Positions 34,251 to 44,208 of a stretch of 64,000 nucleotides of DNA are shown piece by piece (the stretch's first letter is position 1; every line of letters starts with the position of its first letter). Under the pieces are notes generated by a model, which made no database searches, had not been told where the DNA came from, and saw only the letters and a list, made by a program, of their open reading frames with translations. Origin of the DNA: JABDMH01 sp965223025 (GTDB lineage Bacteria; Bacteroidota; Bacteroidia; Chitinophagales; Saprospiraceae); assembly GCA_965223025.1 (NCBI GenBank), contig CBDCVP010000022.1, forward strand, positions 1,488,001-1,552,000, given 5' to 3'. The position numbers were made by a program, and so were the translations under genes.

Positions 34251-34772
34251 ATGAAAATGAGTCAATTACTTAAATACGCCATCTTGCCGGTGCTGCTGCT
34301 GGGATTGGTAACCATAACCCGGGCGCAGACACTCAAGATCGGATATGTCAATTCAGTGGTGTTGCTGCAGGATATTCCTGAGGTAAAACAAGCCAATGCC
34401 AACTTGGAAGCACTGCAGAAGCAGCTGACAAAAAAGGGAGAAGGCATGGTCTCTGAGTTTACAAAGAAATACCAGGATTTGCAGCGCAAAGAGCAAAATG
34501 GGGAGCTTTCACCAAAGCAACTCGAAGAAGAAGGCACTAAGCTGCAGCAAGAGGAAGCCAATATTCAGAAGTTCCAGCAGGAGATGCAGACACAGATCAT
34601 GGAAAAACGTGAAACGCTGCTGCAGCCGATCTTTGACAAGGTAAATGCCAAAATTGCTGAAGTAGCCAAGGAAAATGGATATACTTATATCTTGGAAGAC
34701 AGCGGGGTCCTACTCTTTAAAGATGAGGCATTTGATGTGACCAGCCTGGTGAAGGCTAAGCTGGGTCTCTAG
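34251..34772 (+). CDS. OmpH/Skp-family periplasmic chaperone (2)
   Basis: The 173-residue paralogue of the gene just upstream has a signal peptide (cut after TRAQ, about residue 25), then LKIGYVNSVVLLQDIPEVKQ, a coiled coil rich in Gln, Glu and Lys, and GYTYILEDSGVLLF near the end. Paired ompH genes are usual in Bacteroidota, typically near bamA, which is not in this window. A strong terminator follows. Confidence 0.92.
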   Translation: MKMSQLLKYAILPVLLLGLVTITRAQTLKIGYVNSVVLLQDIPEVKQANANLEALQKQLTKKGEGMVSEFTKKYQDLQRKEQNGELSPKQLEEEGTKLQQEEANIQKFQQEMQTQIMEKRETLLQPIFDKVNAKIAEVAKENGYTYILEDSGVLLFKDEAFDVTSLVKAKLGL

Positions 34773-34796
34773 CCAAGAAGAAATAAAATTGATGGC

Positions 34797-34832
34797 AAAA
34801 AGTCGTTGGGTAACAATCTGACGACTTTTTTT
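34797..34832 (+). terminator. intrinsic terminator after the OmpH pair
   Basis: AAAAAGTCGT pairs with ACGACTTTTT across a 14-base loop, followed by further Ts. The A-rich left arm makes it work in either direction, so it may also serve the convergent rhodanese gene. Confidence 0.85.
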
Positions 34833-34858
34833 ATGTCAAGAATCCCGAGATCCAATCC

Positions 34859-35365
34859 TTACCAGGTTTTTTCTACAGCCTTAGCTTCTACCCAGCGGCT
34901 CCATTTGCGATTAAAAGTATGGATTTGCTTAGTGCTCTGCTCATGCTTGTCAACGATGGGATATCCTTGATTGACCCATTCAAAGATGCTGCCATACAGA
35001 TTGGTTGCATCGTAGCCCATAGCCTGAATGCGGTGCGCAATCTGCTCACTGCGTACTCCGATGGAGCAATAGACCACAATCTTCTTGTCTTTGGGAATAT
35101 CCTGCAGCGAGGTCTCATCAAATGACTTGTATCCTACAAACCGGGCCCCGGGAATATGACTCACCTCGTACTCAGCTCGCTCTCGAGCATCTAGGATCAG
35201 CACCTCTTCTTGCATCTCCAGTAAGTCACTGCAAGAAATCACCGGCACAGAGAAATCAAGGTAATCGCGAATGGTTTTATCAAACTCCGGATTGGCCACC
35301 ATCGTCGAGGGTCGAACCTGGGCGTGCAGTGCGATCGGTACAAGTAGAAAAAACAATGCTCGCAT
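34859..35365 (-). CDS. secreted rhodanese-like domain protein
   Basis: The protein has 168 residues from the ATG at 35365, with a signal peptide (MRALFFLLVPIALHAQ). The rhodanese domain shows EEVLILDARERAEYEVSHIPGA (in parts) and the active-site loop VVYCSIGVRSEQIAH with the catalytic cysteine. It probably handles sulfane sulfur or a related thiol transfer in the periplasm; the acceptor is unknown. A longer frame from 35413 would overlap mvaD, so the later start is used; mvaD ends 14 bp upstream. Confidence 0.88.
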   Translation of the reverse strand: MRALFFLLVPIALHAQVRPSTMVANPEFDKTIRDYLDFSVPVISCSDLLEMQEEVLILDARERAEYEVSHIPGARFVGYKSFDETSLQDIPKDKKIVVYCSIGVRSEQIAHRIQAMGYDATNLYGSIFEWVNQGYPIVDKHEQSTKQIHTFNRKWSRWVEAKAVEKTW

Positions 35366-35378
35366 ATGAATCTGTGGT

Positions 35379-36470
35379 TTAGTCGATCTGGAGGGGGCCC
35401 AAGCCCATTTCATCTTTTATCCACGCCCCTTGATGACAGTACTTAACAAGTGTATCTCCAATGAAGTTCTCCACAGCTTCATTTTCTGCCTTCGGATAGA
35501 GAAGATGAACATTGGGACCGGCATCCAGTGTAAAGCACAATGGAATTTCGGTATCTGACCTGAATGCTCGCACTTCTTCGATGATACTGATCGTACCTGG
35601 CCTCATCAACAAATAATTGGGCTGAGAGGACATCATCAGTGCGTGAAGCTGCATAGCCTCATTTTCGCAAAGAACTGAGAAGCGGTCTAGGTGACCGTGT
35701 TTGAGGCATTCGATCATTTCTTGGAGATTTCGCCTCGCTTGATCATATCTCACACCTGCGTATGGATGTGTCTCCATGAGTGCATGACCCGCTGAACTGC
35801 TTACGCTCTTCTGAGTATTACTGACCAATAGTATGGCATCTTGATAGCCTTCAAAAGCAGGGTGCAAATAAGGACCAAAGGGGATAGCATACTCATTGTG
35901 AGCATCATCTACTAGACCGGTCTTTCCCCATAGTGCAGCGCGACTGTATATGGATCTGCACGCACTTCCAGATCCCAAGCGTGCCAATCTCGATGCTTTG
36001 GTTCTAAATGGTTGGTCCTCCTGCAAGGTCTCAAAAAACTGATCTTCAATGCTACAAAGACAAAGCGCTAGGGCACTCAATCCAGCGGCAGATGAGGCGA
36101 TGCCGGCTGAATGGGGAAAAGAATTGCGTGAACTGACATGAAAGTGCAATTGCTCAATAAATGGTAAGGTTGGAATCAGTCGAATGAGGTATTCACTAAT
36201 GCGCTGCGCAAAGGCAGGCATGATTTGACCATCAAATAAAAAGGACATGGATATTGGACCGCTAAAGTCAGTCCGCGGCTCATACTGAACGGTTGTCTCT
36301 GTAAATGCAGCTGAAAGTGTGAAACTTATGCTTGGATTTTTGGGCAATTGCGTGCCGTACTTTCCCCAATACTTCACCAAAGCTATATTTGAAGGGCTGC
36401 GCCAGGACACTTGACCGGATCCCAACAAATCTTTGGCTATGATCAACTTTGAAGCTGCACGAGTATGCAT
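35379..36470 (-). CDS. mvaD: diphosphomevalonate decarboxylase
   Basis: This GHMP-kinase-fold enzyme turns mevalonate diphosphate into isopentenyl diphosphate with ATP, the last step of the mevalonate route. Features in the 363 residues: SPSNIALVKYWGKYG, PKNPSISFTLS, the ATP loop SRNSFPHSAGIASSAAG, LARLGSGSACRS, and CFTLDAGPNVHLLYP. Its presence implies isoprenoid synthesis by the mevalonate pathway. The other pathway genes are not in the window. Confidence 0.95.
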   Translation of the reverse strand: MHTRAASKLIIAKDLLGSGQVSWRSPSNIALVKYWGKYGTQLPKNPSISFTLSAAFTETTVQYEPRTDFSGPISMSFLFDGQIMPAFAQRISEYLIRLIPTLPFIEQLHFHVSSRNSFPHSAGIASSAAGLSALALCLCSIEDQFFETLQEDQPFRTKASRLARLGSGSACRSIYSRAALWGKTGLVDDAHNEYAIPFGPYLHPAFEGYQDAILLVSNTQKSVSSSAGHALMETHPYAGVRYDQARRNLQEMIECLKHGHLDRFSVLCENEAMQLHALMMSSQPNYLLMRPGTISIIEEVRAFRSDTEIPLCFTLDAGPNVHLLYPKAENEAVENFIGDTLVKYCHQGAWIKDEMGLGPLQID

Positions 36471-36503
36471 GGAGGAAGATTATAAAGCCCCGGAATGTAC
36501 ATA

Positions 36504-37115
36504 TTATTTAGGATGTGTTACGTCAAAGTCTGCTAGCACAATGTCCATGATTGGGTCTTCACCTTTGATGTAGCCCTTTTTGAGGTGGTAGCCAAATAGT
36601 GAGCCGGTGGTACTCCAATAAGTGGCCGTAAGACCTCCTTTGAGATCCTTGATGAGATAGTGCAGAGGAGAATTGAGTTCTCGCTCGATCATGTGTACCA
36701 ATATTCTTCCTTGCGTCTTACTCAGCTTTCTCAGTGGATCTTCAAACTCCTTTTTAAGTGCCCTCTGAAGCTTTCGGGTATGCTTTCTTTGACGTCGTCT
36801 GCTCATACTGTTTCTTACTTCTTCGAGTTCTCTAAAAACACGAATGGCTTTCACAGCGTAGGGATATACCTTGTTTGCATAACGGCGATAGCGACGATAC
36901 AAAGCTTCCTCTTCTCTTGACTTAAATCGCCTTTTAGAGGTGATGCTGACATCATCCAACTCTGCCATGTAGAGCGTGTCGTCCTCGGTGATGATGGCGG
37001 TAACTACCTCACCATTGATTTCAATCTTCTCCCTGACACCTTCACTAGACTGTGCGCATACTTCCAGCATACCTAGGAAGAATACCGTAAATATCAACAT
37101 CATCCTATTCATCCT
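36504..37115 (-). CDS. DUF4294-family exported protein
   Basis: From the ATG at 37115 the protein has about 203 residues with a signal peptide (LIFTVFFLGMLEVCAQ). The family pattern is EEEALYRRYRRYANKVYPYA and a very basic stretch SRRRQRKHTRKLQRALKK, then GRILVHMIERELNSP. Function unknown; found throughout Bacteroidota. The open frame extends to 37151, adding 12 unlikely residues. The upstream gap 37116-37460 (345 bp) holds no gene I can support. Confidence 0.78.
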   Translation of the reverse strand, partial: RMNRMMLIFTVFFLGMLEVCAQSSEGVREKIEINGEVVTAIITEDDTLYMAELDDVSITSKRRFKSREEEALYRRYRRYANKVYPYAVKAIRVFRELEEVRNSMSRRRQRKHTRKLQRALKKEFEDPLRKLSKTQGRILVHMIERELNSPLHYLIKDLKGGLTATYWSTTGSLFGYHLKKGYIKGEDPIMDIVLADFDVTHPK

Positions 37116-37460
37116 GTGTATAACGTTGGTCCTGATAATATCGCATTCCAAAAGGCGTTATCTTTTATCAATCATCCGCAAGGTCACAATGCCACTAGAC
37201 AAGGATTCTATAGATATCGGATCAAAAAGCATCTCGTTGGTCATCCTAATGTTTAGAAAACCCACTGGTAACAATAAAAATTCCATCTTTGTGCGAAAAG
37301 AGTTTTCTCAAAATTAGAACGGCATCCAACCGCCCAAAACCCAGTGTCTATATACACCCTCACCCCACAGCCCCAGCAAAGCACTAGAAATACATGCCCA
37401 GATCTGAATTATTATATAAAAGATTGATTGTATGATAATTATGTATTTAGTATTTTCGCC

Positions 37461-39140
37461 ATGGCTAAGGTTACCCATATGATACATATACCGATCCTAA
37501 CTGTTGTGCTGAGCCTTCTGCACCCTGGTCCAAATCCCATGTACACCGTGGAGAAACTCAGTGGACAAATCAATACCAAGTACGATGAGATCAACCCCGT
37601 GATTAGTCTGGACGGTAAAACCATCTACTTTACAAGGGTTGGACATCCATCTTTTGACAAAACGCTCCGGGTCGATCATCAAGATTATTCTAAGACACTG
37701 GGGTTTTCGTCCTACATCAAGCAGTTGCAGGACGTATACTATCAACTGGGAGATGATCGAGACATAGATCCCATTTCCTCTCCTTTCAATCAGGATATCT
37801 GGATTGCTACCTCCGAGCACGGAATTTTTGACCAGATTATTCATCCGTCCTATCCACTCAATAGTGCTTTGCCCAATAGTGTTTGTGCGGTGACTACCGA
37901 TCCAAATAAGATCATCATTGTCAATCAGTTTTATAAAGATGGTGGTATGCAAAAGGGGTTTTCTTTTGCGAAGAGGTCTGGCTGGGACAACTGGCGTTTC
38001 CCAGAACCATTGTATATATATGACTACTACAACCTTGAGGCTGGAGTCAATTTAACTTTGAGTAAGGACAACGAGGTGATGGTATTGTCCATGCATCGCA
38101 AGAATTCAGTCGGAGAGAACGACCTTTATGTGTCATTTAGAGTACATACCACCTTGTGGAGCGCACCTCTTCATATGGGAAATATCATCAATTCTCCACA
38201 CAACGAAATCACTCCTTTTCTTTCTGACGATAAGAGATTTCTATTTTTCTCCTCAAAGGCGAAAGATCATCCTGCTGGCCAGGACATCTTTGTCAGTGAG
38301 CGGCTGGATGATTCCTGGAAAAAGTGGTCAGTGCCTAGAGCATTACCAGCTCCGATCAATTCTGTCAGTGACGAGGCACAACCCTTTTTAAACCAGGAGA
38401 GTGGTTATCTGTATTTTACCAGCACTAGAGATGGGTCAAGTGATATCTTTCGGGTGAATTACGAAAAGCCAGCGTCAAAACCTTTGCCCATCGCACCGGT
38501 CAGAACTGCAAAAGTTCAAAAGATCAAGTGCCTGATTGTCGATGGTAAATCAGGACATCCCATTGCAGGTAAGCTCCAGTATGGTTACGCAGGGAAAGAA
38601 GTCTTTGAAAATACAGAGGTCGTGGAGACCAATGGAATCGAAATACCGATCAGCAATCCAGAGAAAATCGTGCGTTTTAAAGCTGAGGTTGAGGGCTATA
38701 TCACCCGTGAGATCAGAATCGATATTGCAGATCTGCTGCTTAGGCATGAAGGTCACCAACCCACCGTTCGTGTACCTGCTGATCCACTGGTCACCGATGC
38801 CAAGATATCCCTCGCTCCGATATATTTTCTGAAGGGTAAGGAGAAGATATTATCTGGATCTTTTGCAGAACTTGATCGACTCTTTAATATCATGAAGCAA
38901 TATCCTTCGCTGCAGATCAGGATCGAAGGGCACACTGATAATGTCGGGGATGAATTTGCCCTATTTCTCCTATCAGAAAAGAGAGCCTCAGCCATCAAAA
39001 AATACCTGGTGACATCAGGTATTCAGTCTTATCGTATCAAAACCAAGGCTTATGGTCCGAGAAGACCTCTGACCGACAACTCAACAGAGGAGCTCAGGTC
39101 GGCTAACAGAAGAGTAGAGGTGGTAATCACTAAAGTATGA
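37461..39140 (+). CDS. PD40-repeat/OmpA-family protein
   Basis: The protein has about 559 residues with a hydrophobic N-terminal export segment, PD40 propeller repeats (DEINPVISLDGKTIYFTRVG near the start; NEITPFLSDDKRFLFFSSKA; EAQPFLNQESGYLYFTSTRD), a regulatory-like fold and a C-terminal OmpA domain (RIEGHTDNVGDEFALFLLSEKR in parts) that binds peptidoglycan. It resembles the protein at 16003-17967 but lacks TPR repeats. Start at 37461 chosen; the frame is open from 37428. Confidence 0.85.
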   Translation: MAKVTHMIHIPILTVVLSLLHPGPNPMYTVEKLSGQINTKYDEINPVISLDGKTIYFTRVGHPSFDKTLRVDHQDYSKTLGFSSYIKQLQDVYYQLGDDRDIDPISSPFNQDIWIATSEHGIFDQIIHPSYPLNSALPNSVCAVTTDPNKIIIVNQFYKDGGMQKGFSFAKRSGWDNWRFPEPLYIYDYYNLEAGVNLTLSKDNEVMVLSMHRKNSVGENDLYVSFRVHTTLWSAPLHMGNIINSPHNEITPFLSDDKRFLFFSSKAKDHPAGQDIFVSERLDDSWKKWSVPRALPAPINSVSDEAQPFLNQESGYLYFTSTRDGSSDIFRVNYEKPASKPLPIAPVRTAKVQKIKCLIVDGKSGHPIAGKLQYGYAGKEVFENTEVVETNGIEIPISNPEKIVRFKAEVEGYITREIRIDIADLLLRHEGHQPTVRVPADPLVTDAKISLAPIYFLKGKEKILSGSFAELDRLFNIMKQYPSLQIRIEGHTDNVGDEFALFLLSEKRASAIKKYLVTSGIQSYRIKTKAYGPRRPLTDNSTEELRSANRRVEVVITKV

Positions 39141-39162
39141 TTTCCTTATTTTCGAAATATCT

Positions 39163-39807
39163 ATGCATGCACTGTCTCATGTCCTTGCCTATGTGTTTCA
39201 CCCCCTGCTGATACTTTCGTACTGTTTATTGCTGTTGCTGTCCGTCGATCCTTACGCTTTTGGAGCAGCGTTGCCTCGAGAAAAACTACCCTTGATCGTG
39301 ATCACTGTGCTCTATACTTTTTTCCTGCCTTTGATTACTACGATATTTATGTCTCTGACAGGTCTGGTCACCTCGGTACATCTGAGTAAGAAAGAAGACC
39401 GGATCGGCCCTCTCATCGCAGCCATAATTTTTTACACCTGGTTTCTGATGAACATCAAGGATAATACCGGAATCCACCACGGATTAAGTGTTTTTGCGCT
39501 GGGTGCCTTGATCGGCATATCCTTGGCATTTCTTTGTACCGTATTCATGAAAGTAAGTCTACATTGCGTTGGCATGGGTGGCCTTTGTGGAGTGTGCTTT
39601 ATGCTACTTAATGGATTGGGGTACCAGCATTTGACGGCCTTCAACTTTCAAATACATCTTTTTCTAGTGTTACTGTTGGTTATAGCATTGTGTGGATTGG
39701 TGGCTTCATCTCGACTCCTATTAGGTGCTCATGTACCGAAAGATGTATACAGTGGTTTGTTGATTGGCTTTGTGTCTCAATGGATTGCATGGAGATTTTT
39801 AGTATAA
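39163..39807 (+). CDS. PAP2-like integral membrane protein
   Basis: The 214-residue protein has about six membrane helices. The C-terminal SSRLLLGAHVPKDVYSGLLI resembles the third motif of the PAP2 lipid-phosphatase family (SRxxxxxHxxxD), but the first motif (KxxxxxxRP) is not evident and the second (SGH) is doubtful, so activity is unsure. It lies between the OmpA gene and dapD, with gaps of 22 and 33 bp. Confidence 0.6.
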   Translation: MHALSHVLAYVFHPLLILSYCLLLLLSVDPYAFGAALPREKLPLIVITVLYTFFLPLITTIFMSLTGLVTSVHLSKKEDRIGPLIAAIIFYTWFLMNIKDNTGIHHGLSVFALGALIGISLAFLCTVFMKVSLHCVGMGGLCGVCFMLLNGLGYQHLTAFNFQIHLFLVLLLVIALCGLVASSRLLLGAHVPKDVYSGLLIGFVSQWIAWRFLV

Positions 39808-39840
39808 TTGCACACATTTTTTAGCAGAGAATAGAGCGCA

Positions 39841-40662
39841 ATGATCGACAAATTAAAGGAGCAGATAAATGCGGCCTGGGATGACCGGCAGTTATTAAAA
39901 CAACGATCCTATCAAGAGGCGGTCAGGAATGTGATCGAACTTCTAGATAAGGGCGAAATACGAGTAGCAGAACCTACTTCAGATGGAGAATGGCAGGTGA
40001 ACCAATGGGTCAAGAAAGGTGTGGTGCTTTATTTTCCCATCCAAAAGATGGAAACCATCGAAGTGACGCCGTTTGAATTTCACGATAAGATCCCACTAAA
40101 AAATGATTATGCGAATTTGGGTGTGCGCGTTGTGCCACATGCGATAGCTCGCTACGGTGCCTTCTTGGAGAGTGGTGTGATCATGATGCCCAGTTATGTC
40201 AATATCGGCGCCCATGTTGGCAGTGGCACCATGGTAGATACTTGGGCCACTGTGGGTTCATGCGCCCAGATTGGAAAACATGTGCACCTAAGTGGCGGTG
40301 TTGGTATTGGAGGGGTGCTCGAGCCATTACAGGCTTCACCCACCATCATTGAAGACAATTGTTTTGTGGGTTCTAGGTGCATAGTTGTAGAGGGAGTGAG
40401 AATTGGAAAGGAAGCCGTGTTAGGTGCCAATGTGGTGCTCACCCAATCGACGAGGATCATTGATGTGACAGGAGAAGAAGCCGTGACCTTACGGGGTTAT
40501 GTTCCACCCAGGAGTGTGGTGATACCAGGTTCATACACTAAAGAGTTTCCCGCTGGCAGCTATCAGGTGTCTTGTGCATTGATCATTGGGCAACGAAAAG
40601 AGAGCACAGATAAGAAAGTCTCTTTGAATGAGGCTTTGAGGGATTATGATCTAGCCGTGTAA
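39841..40662 (+). CDS. dapD: tetrahydrodipicolinate N-succinyltransferase
   Basis: DapD adds succinate to tetrahydrodipicolinate in the lysine/diaminopimelate pathway. The 273-residue protein has the helical N-domain (IDKLKEQINAAWDDRQLL), then a left-handed beta-helix of hexapeptide repeats (VVPHAIARYGAFLESGVIMM, MVDTWATVGSCAQIGKHVHL, GSRCIVVEGVRIGKEAVLG). The length is normal. Confidence 0.96.
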   Translation: MIDKLKEQINAAWDDRQLLKQRSYQEAVRNVIELLDKGEIRVAEPTSDGEWQVNQWVKKGVVLYFPIQKMETIEVTPFEFHDKIPLKNDYANLGVRVVPHAIARYGAFLESGVIMMPSYVNIGAHVGSGTMVDTWATVGSCAQIGKHVHLSGGVGIGGVLEPLQASPTIIEDNCFVGSRCIVVEGVRIGKEAVLGANVVLTQSTRIIDVTGEEAVTLRGYVPPRSVVIPGSYTKEFPAGSYQVSCALIIGQRKESTDKKVSLNEALRDYDLAV

Positions 40663-40772
40663 TAATTGCACCTGACTTTGAGTTAACACTGTGTTGCAAA
40701 TCCTGACCGCACGTGCCATGGTAAGGGGAGATAGCATTCTTTTTTGATTGTTTCACATGTAAAAAATATACT

Positions 40773-43385
40773 GTGTTTAAGTACATTTTTATCACATCGG
40801 TGTTCATAATTGCTGCCGGATGCAGCTCCACCATACAACTAGCAGGTACTGATCCCATACCACTACCTATGCCCGACGAGGGACCCGAGAAACGAGACCT
40901 CGACACACTGGTTGTCACACCTTCCGATGATGGATTAGCCGAAAGCACCGTCAATGAACTACCTCTGTATCATGCCACTGCCAGCCGTGATGTAGATCTG
41001 CTGCACACCTCTTTGGATCTTGAGTTTGACTGGGCCAAGGAAGCAGTCATTGGGAAAGCCACCTTGACTTTTTCGCCCTACTTTTATCCGATAGAAAGTG
41101 TCCATCTCGATGCCAAGGGATTTGAAATCATGGAGGTGTCGATGACCGATGGAAAGCCCTTGACACATGATTATGATCAAGAAGTACTCAGGATTAACCT
41201 AGGTAAAACCTATGAGAAAGGTGATCAATTTGAGGTGGCAATCAACTATGTTGCCTACCCGACCGCGGGCAATGCTGGGAGCACAGCCATTACATCAGAC
41301 CAGGGTTTGTTTTTTATCAATGCCGATGGCTCCGAGCCTCACAAACCCAGACAGATCTGGACTCAAGGAGAAACGGAGTTTAACTCCCGTTGGTTTCCCA
41401 CCATCGACAAACCCAACGAGCGCTCCACACAAGATATTTATCTCACCGTGGCTGACACCTTTGAGACCTTATCCAATGGATTGCTAGAGAGCAGTGTAGT
41501 ACACGCCGATGGAACACGAACTGATCACTGGGTTATGGATAAACCACATGCACCATATCTTTTTATGATTGCGGTAGGAGACTATGCAGTCGTGGAAGAG
41601 CAGTGGAGAGATCTACCAATATCTTACTACGTCGAGCATGCATATAAGGATGATGCCAAAGATATCTTCGAACATACTCCCGAGATGCTGACATTTTTTT
41701 CAGAGATCACCGGCTTGGAGTATCCATGGTCAAAGTATGCGCAGATTGTTGTCAGAGATTATGTGTCAGGTGCCATGGAAAACACCACCAGTGTCATCTA
41801 TGGAGAGTTTGTACAGAAGCACAAGCGGGAGCTGATCGACAATGACAATGACTACATCGTAGCTCATGAACTTTTCCATCATTGGTTTGGCGACTATGTC
41901 ACCTGCGAAAGTTGGTCAAATTTGGTACTCAATGAGGGTTTTGCCAACTACGGTGAATACCTATGGATGGAGTACAAAGATGGCATTGGTCGCGCAGAAA
42001 GCCATCGTATGGAGGAACTTCAAGAATATCTGGTCCAGGCTGAGCGTGAAGTGCATCCGCTGGTCGATTTCGGCTATAGGTCTAAAGAAGATATGTTTGA
42101 TCAACACAGCTACAACAAAGGTGGACTGGTATTGCATATGCTGAGAAAACAAGTGGGAGATAAGGCCTTCCTTGCCTCATTACATACTTACTTGAAAGAC
42201 AATGCTCTACAAGCAGTGGAGGTACATGATCTGCGCCTCGCATTTGAAAAAACGACTGGCCTAGATTTGAATTGGTTTTTTAATCAGTGGTACCTGTCTT
42301 CGGGACATCCCGTACTGACATACGATACAGACTGGGACGAGGCCACTAAGTCTCTAGTGTTAGAAATCAATCAAACACAGGATCCCAAGACATCGCTGCC
42401 GATCTTTATACTACCTACCGACGCAGATATCTACTTTAAAGATGGATCGAAAGTTAATGTAGCGATCGAGATCAATGCTCGTCACCAAAAGATCATAGTA
42501 CCCCTGAAGGAGGAGCCGACCTTAACGATCGTGGATCCTGAGAGAACCCAACTTGCAGTGATTGATGACAATTTTTCTACCGAAGACCACCAGCTCATCT
42601 ATGCCAATTCCAATGCGTTGCCATTGAGGTCTAGTGCACTGAATGCCATCGCACAGGCCAAAGATGCGAAGAGCCTTGACCTGCTGAAGTCCGCACTGGA
42701 AGATCCTTTCTGGTCCCTCAGACGCATGGCCATCGCTGGAATCAACTGGAAAAAACATTCAGATATGTTGGGCGTCTTGAGCAAGATGGTTACCGATGAT
42801 GTGCACAGCATGGTGCGCACAGATGCGATATACACCCTGGCAGAACTGAAGGATAAAAAGTACGCCCCAGTGATCGCTGAAGGTATTAATGATGAAGCAT
42901 ATAACGTGGTGGCGGCATCCATTCTGGCATTGAATGAACTTGATCCAGACTTAGCCGAACAAAGGATTGAAGTGCTGCAAGATGAGAACCAGTCTGACAT
43001 AGTGGCCGCACTTTCCACCATTTATGCAGAGACCAAAGATACGAGTCATCTGGCTTATTTCGACAAGCATTTTCTTTCCATAAAGGGTCTTCCAGCCATC
43101 GATTTCTTTAGAAATATGGAAGCCCTTCTGGGAGAAAGCTCCGCTGACAGCTTGATGTCTTGGTTGCAGAAATGCAACCTGGTGGCCATGGGATCAGCAG
43201 CATCTCCCTACAGTCGGATCGCAGCAACCCGTACCATCATCAATTTCCTCAAACAAGGTGAAGGTAGGAAGAGCGATCTGAGCGGTGCGCAGATTAGTGA
43301 GCTCAGGACAATGGTCGACAACATCATAGAACACGAGTCAAACGATCAGGTAAAATCCATCTATAACTCGTTCTTGAGTTCTTAG
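40773..43385 (+). CDS. M1-family aminopeptidase lipoprotein
   Basis: The 870-residue protein starts at a GTG and has a lipobox (IIAAGCSS), so it is probably anchored at the outer membrane. The M1 domain has the exopeptidase motif GAMENTTS, the zinc site HELFHHW (His365, Glu366, His369) with the third ligand Glu388 in NEGFANYGEY, and the late catalytic tyrosine region YNKGGLVLHML. The C-terminal third consists of HEAT-like helical repeats. It removes N-terminal residues from peptides, probably for nutrition. Confidence 0.92.
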   Translation: MFKYIFITSVFIIAAGCSSTIQLAGTDPIPLPMPDEGPEKRDLDTLVVTPSDDGLAESTVNELPLYHATASRDVDLLHTSLDLEFDWAKEAVIGKATLTFSPYFYPIESVHLDAKGFEIMEVSMTDGKPLTHDYDQEVLRINLGKTYEKGDQFEVAINYVAYPTAGNAGSTAITSDQGLFFINADGSEPHKPRQIWTQGETEFNSRWFPTIDKPNERSTQDIYLTVADTFETLSNGLLESSVVHADGTRTDHWVMDKPHAPYLFMIAVGDYAVVEEQWRDLPISYYVEHAYKDDAKDIFEHTPEMLTFFSEITGLEYPWSKYAQIVVRDYVSGAMENTTSVIYGEFVQKHKRELIDNDNDYIVAHELFHHWFGDYVTCESWSNLVLNEGFANYGEYLWMEYKDGIGRAESHRMEELQEYLVQAEREVHPLVDFGYRSKEDMFDQHSYNKGGLVLHMLRKQVGDKAFLASLHTYLKDNALQAVEVHDLRLAFEKTTGLDLNWFFNQWYLSSGHPVLTYDTDWDEATKSLVLEINQTQDPKTSLPIFILPTDADIYFKDGSKVNVAIEINARHQKIIVPLKEEPTLTIVDPERTQLAVIDDNFSTEDHQLIYANSNALPLRSSALNAIAQAKDAKSLDLLKSALEDPFWSLRRMAIAGINWKKHSDMLGVLSKMVTDDVHSMVRTDAIYTLAELKDKKYAPVIAEGINDEAYNVVAASILALNELDPDLAEQRIEVLQDENQSDIVAALSTIYAETKDTSHLAYFDKHFLSIKGLPAIDFFRNMEALLGESSADSLMSWLQKCNLVAMGSAASPYSRIAATRTIINFLKQGEGRKSDLSGAQISELRTMVDNIIEHESNDQVKSIYNSFLSS

Positions 43386-43533
43386 CCCTTGCTAGGATGG
43401 GACGCTGAAGTTATTGAACGGTGGGGTAAATTTTCTTGACTACACTAAATCGAGCCATTTTTGATTTGGTGATCTTTTCGGAGTGGGCTCACTACTGGAG
43501 TTCTCCATATCTTTAGGAGCAGAAAAGCAGTGT

Positions 43534-44208
43534 ATGTTACGTTTTGAGGAATACTTGCAGGAGTTTAGCAGCACCATCAACTTAGTGGAGTTTATGGTCA
43601 ATCTCTTGATTGCCGCAATACTGTCCTTTGTACTGCGATGGTTCTACATCCGCTTTGGATCAAGCATCTCCAATCGCAGAAAGTTTGCTTTGACATTTAT
43701 TCCATTGGCATTGACCACCTTTCTTATCATCACGGTAGTGAAGTCATCCTTGGCACTGTCCCTAGGACTTGTAGGTGCACTTTCCATTGTGCGATTTAGA
43801 GCAGCCATCAAGGATCCGGAAGAGCTGACTTATCTTTTTCTCACCATAGCCATCGGTCTGGTCACAGGTGCTGATAAGCCTCTGCTAGCCATCCTGGGCC
43901 TCACCTGTATTTTGCCCCTCGTATACTTTAATCAGTCGTACCATCGAACCACCTATACCCGACATGACAAGATGTTTGTCAACATCAACACTAGTTTGCT
44001 GGATCTCAAGCAGATCACTCAAATACTGGAGACACATTTTCGACATGTCGAGCTCAAACGCATGGACCAGAGTAAAGAGCGGCTGGATCTATCCTTTGTT
44101 TGCAATGTCGATTCAGTGGAAAAATTGGATGTGGTCAGGAGTTCCCTAGCAGTACTTTCAGCAGACACATCTATCTCATTTGTAGATAAGCCGGATCTGG
44201 TGCTATGA
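43534..44208 (+). CDS. DUF4956 membrane protein
   Basis: The protein has 224 residues from the ATG at 43534 (a GTG 51 bp upstream keeps the frame). Three to four membrane helices are followed by a cytoplasmic ferredoxin-like tail. The signature LSLGLVGALSIVRFRAAIKDPEEL is typical of DUF4956. These proteins travel with VTC-domain and CotH genes, as here; their job in that set is unknown. It overlaps the CotH gene by 4 bp. Confidence 0.85.
   Translation: MLRFEEYLQEFSSTINLVEFMVNLLIAAILSFVLRWFYIRFGSSISNRRKFALTFIPLALTTFLIITVVKSSLALSLGLVGALSIVRFRAAIKDPEELTYLFLTIAIGLVTGADKPLLAILGLTCILPLVYFNQSYHRTTYTRHDKMFVNINTSLLDLKQITQILETHFRHVELKRMDQSKERLDLSFVCNVDSVEKLDVVRSSLAVLSADTSISFVDKPDLVL

Noticed and set aside
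37116..37460. Gap searched for a small gene or RNA
   Set aside because: Only short open frames and a weak TATTTTCG promoter-like string just before the OmpA start were seen; nothing firm.
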